A stretch of DNA of 8,144 nt, taken from the NCBI GenBank assembly GCA_003251995.1, contig QKDT01000024.1, positions 1 through 8,144 on the forward strand, in the 5' to 3' direction. The stretch comes from Desulfovibrio desulfuricans. GTDB lineage: Bacteria; Desulfobacterota; Desulfovibrionia; Desulfovibrionales; Desulfovibrionaceae. Every line of letters begins with the position of its first letter. Position 1 is the stretch's first letter. The notes beneath the pieces were generated by a model. The model worked only from the letters and a program-made list of their open reading frames with translations, made no database searches and was not told where the DNA came from. The position numbers were made by a program, and so were the translations under genes. Shown here one piece after another: positions 5,946 to 8,144 of this stretch.

Positions 5946-6776
5946 ATGGCGCAAGCAGTTACTCGCTCGCTTCTCAATACCTCGGCCCTGCCGCTTATGT
6001 GGTGTGCCGGGTGCGGCAACGGCATCGTGCTCAACGCGCTTTTGTGCGCGCTGGACGAATTGCAGATGAAAAAAGAAGACGTGCTTATCGTCACCGGCAT
6101 CGGCTGCTGGGGCAAGGCCGACGACTATATTTCCGCCAACGCCCTGCACACCACGCACGGGCGCGCCCTGACCTACGCCACCGGCGCAAAGGCTGCCAAC
6201 CCCAAGCTCAACGTCATTGTGCTCATGGGCGATGGCGACGGCACCACCATTGGCGGCAACCATCTTATCCATACTGCCCGCCGCAATATGGATCTTACCG
6301 CCATCATCGTGAACAACCTCAACTACGGCATGACGGGCGGTCAGTACTCCGCCACCACGCCCTCCGGCGCCATCACAAGCACCTCTGTGGGCGGCAACCC
6401 TGAACGCGGATTTGACGTGTGCGACCTTGTGCGCGCCGCCGGTGCCAACTTTGTGGCCCGCGAATCCGTTGCCAGCGGCATGCGCCTTAAAAGCCGCATC
6501 GTGGCGGGCATTCAGAAAAAGGGCTTTTCGCTTATCGAGGCCATGAGCCCCTGCACAACCCTGTTTGGCCCCCGCAACCAGATGAAAAACCCTGTTTCCA
6601 TGCTGCGCAGCCTCAAAGAGCGCGGCATTTCGCAGGCCAAGTTTGATTCCATAGAAAATGCGGCAAAGCTGGGATACTTCGTCACCGGCGTGATCGCTGA
6701 CAATAACGACCCCGATTTCACCACGAGTTACGAGGCGGAACGTGCGGCTATTACGGCTGCCAAGGGAGGAAAGTAA
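5946..6776 (+). CDS. korB: 2-oxoacid:ferredoxin oxidoreductase, beta subunit (thiamine diphosphate binding)
   Basis: The 276-residue catalytic beta subunit, which binds thiamine diphosphate and one [4Fe-4S] cluster. Residues 19-26 (WCAGCGNG) and 51-54 (GIGC) supply C20, C23 and C54, and C203 (SPCTT) is the likely fourth cluster ligand. The C23-C54 spacing equals that recalled for archaeal homologues (C15-C46). The thiamine diphosphate motif is G96-D97-G98 to N123-N124, followed by YGMTGGQ (127-133), as in 2-oxoglutarate and branched-chain enzymes. HTTHGRAL (68-75) and ATGAKAANP (78-86) are further family blocks. K57 stands three residues after C54, where a lysine important for 2-oxoacid recognition is reported in Sulfolobus. 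AGGAG seven bases upstream supports the ATG at 5946. The gene lies 131 bp after korA and one base before korC, so the last three subunit genes are tightly coupled. Confidence 0.93.
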   Translation: MAQAVTRSLLNTSALPLMWCAGCGNGIVLNALLCALDELQMKKEDVLIVTGIGCWGKADDYISANALHTTHGRALTYATGAKAANPKLNVIVLMGDGDGTTIGGNHLIHTARRNMDLTAIIVNNLNYGMTGGQYSATTPSGAITSTSVGGNPERGFDVCDLVRAAGANFVARESVASGMRLKSRIVAGIQKKGFSLIEAMSPCTTLFGPRNQMKNPVSMLRSLKERGISQAKFDSIENAAKLGYFVTGVIADNNDPDFTTSYEAERAAITAAKGGK

Positions 6777-6777
6777 C

Positions 6778-7308
6778 ATGGCGCACTTTGAAGTGATGAT
6801 GGCCGGCACCGGCGGTCAGGGGCTTGTTTTCTGCTCCTCCTTTCTGGCAGAGGCCGCTATCAAAACCGGCAAAAACGTGGTGCAAACCCAATCTTACGGC
6901 ATTTCGCAGCGCGGCGGCTTTATCTCCGCCGAGGTCATCATAGATGACGGCGAAATCATGTTTCAGCAGGTTACCAAACCCGATGTCATCATTGCCTTCA
7001 GTGATGTTGTGGGCAACCGCTACGACAACGCCGCCTGCCCTGTGGTGTACGACACCACCCTCATGCAGGCCCGCAACTTCCCCAACTGGATTGGCATACC
7101 CATGATGCAGATCGCCGAGGAACTCGGCGCTGGCAAATCAGCCAACCTGGTGGGTCTTGCCGGGGCCATGAGCCTGTGCGGCGCCATAAGCCTTGACGCC
7201 TTGCTGGCGCTGGCTGAGGTCAAGGGCAAGCCCGAAGTAGCCAAGGCAAACATGGAAGTGCTGCGCCGTGGCGTGGCGGCTGTGGAAGCGATGAAGGGGG
7301 GCAACTGA
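6778..7308 (+). CDS. korC: 2-oxoacid:ferredoxin oxidoreductase, gamma subunit
   Basis: The 176-residue gamma subunit (POR/KOR gamma domain). In related enzymes this domain closes over the active site and contributes to CoA binding. The glycine-rich start GTGGQG (10-15) and the block TQSYGISQRGG (37-47) with SAEVII (50-55) are family signatures, and the SANLVGLAGAM stretch (121-131) matches the conserved end of the domain. GGGAGGA lies seven bases before the ATG at 6778. Only one base separates it from the korB stop, and its own stop TGA overlaps the korD ATG by one base, so translation is probably coupled and stoichiometry equal. The length is normal and nothing is missing. Confidence 0.92.
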   Translation: MAHFEVMMAGTGGQGLVFCSSFLAEAAIKTGKNVVQTQSYGISQRGGFISAEVIIDDGEIMFQQVTKPDVIIAFSDVVGNRYDNAACPVVYDTTLMQARNFPNWIGIPMMQIAEELGAGKSANLVGLAGAMSLCGAISLDALLALAEVKGKPEVAKANMEVLRRGVAAVEAMKGGN

Positions 7309-7532
7309 TGAGCGCTGAAAAGAAAAGCTTCACTGTCCGCATCAATGCGGAACTGTGCAAAGGCTGCGGTTACTGCAAAGAACTGTGCCCCAAGCAGGTG
7401 TATGAATTTGGCGAAGAACTGAACGCCGCTGGCTACAAGTACATGGCTGTTGCAGCCATGGACAACTGCATCGGCTGTCGCACCTGCATGATGGTGTGCC
7501 CAGACTTTGCCACCCAGGTTGACGACAACTAG
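7308..7532 (+). CDS. korD: 2-oxoacid:ferredoxin oxidoreductase, delta subunit (2[4Fe-4S] ferredoxin)
   Basis: A 74-residue ferredoxin-like subunit with two complete CxxCxxCxxxCP motifs: C17, C20, C23, C27 and C54, C57, C60, C64. It should hold two [4Fe-4S] clusters that carry electrons from the beta subunit to external ferredoxin. The spacer between the motifs (residues 29-52) is longer than in simple bacterial ferredoxins, as usual for delta subunits. The start overlaps the korC stop (TGATG), and AAGGGGGG lies seven bases upstream. In many relatives the delta gene comes first. Here it is last, just before a strong hairpin and the phosphotransacylase gene. Confidence 0.92.
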   Translation: MSAEKKSFTVRINAELCKGCGYCKELCPKQVYEFGEELNAAGYKYMAVAAMDNCIGCRTCMMVCPDFATQVDDN

Positions 7533-7565
7533 CCGCCGTGCTCCCGGCGGCCTGCCGCCGGGAGC
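7532..7565 (+). repeat. Strong hairpin with an alternative stem between korD and the phosphotransacylase gene
   Basis: GCTCCCGGCGGC (7540-7551) and GCCGCCGGGAGC (7554-7565) are perfect 12-base complements separated by two bases, realistically an 11-bp stem with a CCTG loop. A second stem competes with it: GCCGCCG (7532-7538), which starts at the last base of the korD stop codon, can pair with CGGCGGC (7545-7551). No U-tract follows, so it is not a standard terminator. It may stabilise the kor message or reduce readthrough into the next gene. Confidence 0.55.
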
Positions 7566-7600
7566 GTTGCCTTGATCATAAACGCCTAAGGATTGAAAGC

Positions 7601-8144
7601 ATGACGTACGCAACTTTTGAACAACTGGAATCGCAGGTTTTCAAAAAGGCGAAAAAACGCCGCGTGGCTGTGGTGGAAGCGGCAGACGCCCATGTGCTTG
7701 AAGCAGTGCGCCATGCGGTAGAAGTGGGCCTTGTGGAACCGCTGCTTTTTGGCAAACGTGCCGATGTGGAAGCCAAGCTGGCAGCCATGGATCTGGATAT
7801 CACCGCCTGGGAAATTGTGGATACCCCAGAACCTGCCATATCCGCCTTACAGGCTGGCATTGCAGTCAAGGAAGACCGCGCGGACTTTATCCTCAAGGGG
7901 CTTATTCCCACCGGTCAGTTGCTCAAGGGCCTGTTCAAGGAAGAAACGGGCTTTCGCACCGGGCGACTCATCTCGCACATGAATATTGTACAGTTGCGCA
8001 CCTATCCCAAGCTGCTGGCCCTGTGCGATGCCGCCATCAATATTTCGCCCACGCTGGAGCAGAAAAAAGACATTCTGCAAAACGCTGTGGACGCCCTCAC
8101 CCGCATGGGCATTACCCAGCCCAAGGTTGCCGTGCTGGCCTCGG
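7601..8144 (+). CDS. ptb: Phosphate acetyl/butyryltransferase (Ptb/Pta family), 5' part
   Basis: The first 181 residues of a phosphotransacylase of roughly 300 residues, running off the right edge. These enzymes exchange CoA for phosphate on an acyl-CoA, giving an acyl-phosphate that a kinase can use to make ATP. Family blocks are ADFILKGLIPTGQLLKGLF (94-112), GFRTGRLISHM (117-127) and LCDAAINISPTLEQKKDI (141-158). These resemble phosphate butyryltransferase and the related group often labelled bifunctional enoyl-CoA hydratase/phosphate acetyltransferase more than the long Pta. AAGGA (7588-7592) lies eight bases before the ATG at 7601. Its place directly after korD suggests that it uses the acyl-CoA made by Kor. 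The ptb symbol is a family label: acyl specificity is unknown, and the partner kinase, if present, would lie downstream. Confidence 0.88.
   Translation, partial: MTYATFEQLESQVFKKAKKRRVAVVEAADAHVLEAVRHAVEVGLVEPLLFGKRADVEAKLAAMDLDITAWEIVDTPEPAISALQAGIAVKEDRADFILKGLIPTGQLLKGLFKEETGFRTGRLISHMNIVQLRTYPKLLALCDAAINISPTLEQKKDILQNAVDALTRMGITQPKVAVLAS

Overview
This moderately GC-rich bacterial window looks like a chromosomal piece of a Desulfovibrio-type anaerobic sulfate reducer. That assignment is an inference. It rests on the gene families (four-subunit 2-oxoacid:ferredoxin oxidoreductase next to a phosphotransacylase, a DASS-type carrier, and a long N-terminally extended CysE), on the near-perfect sigma-54 promoter and on codon choice. 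No rRNA, tRNA, IS element, phage gene or CRISPR array was found. This looks like ordinary metabolic chromosome rather than an island.

The left half (about 1-2737) is read on the minus strand. From its upstream end it holds: cysE (serine O-acetyltransferase, with an unusual four-cysteine CxxC-x6-CxxC motif); an overlapping 49-residue lipoprotein gene that starts at GTG inside the cysE tail and is easily missed; a MarC-family membrane protein; and the 5' part of an AzgA-like NCS2 nucleobase permease that runs off the left edge. A stretch of about 420 bp between the MarC gene and the permease has no credible gene.

The divergent intergenic region (2738-3114) is the regulatory centre. It carries a textbook sigma-54 promoter (TGGCACG-N4-TTGCT) pointing right. 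An array of GTTAAC boxes lies about 90-120 bp further upstream, the usual place for an activator-binding enhancer. This promoter drives a 471-residue SLC13/DASS-type anion or carboxylate carrier.

The right half (4690 to the end) is a plus-strand operon: the alpha, beta, gamma and delta (two-cluster ferredoxin) subunits of a 2-oxoacid:ferredoxin oxidoreductase of the KorABCD/Vor class, then the first 181 codons of a phosphate acetyl/butyryltransferase (Ptb/Pta family). Read together, the right half suggests uptake of an organic anion (carrier), oxidative decarboxylation of a 2-oxoacid to acyl-CoA with reduced ferredoxin (Kor), and conversion to acyl-phosphate (Ptb). A kinase just outside the window could then make ATP. 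Substrate identity is not proven. A lysine in the beta subunit at the position linked to 2-oxoglutarate recognition in archaeal enzymes is a weak hint.

Three gaps in the rightward block carry strong GC-rich or long inverted repeats without a U-tract. One of them, at the korD stop codon, can form two mutually exclusive stems. I found no clearly new defence or mobile system. The most rewarding items are the sigma-54/GTTAAC control region, the overlapping mini-lipoprotein and the cysteine motif in CysE.
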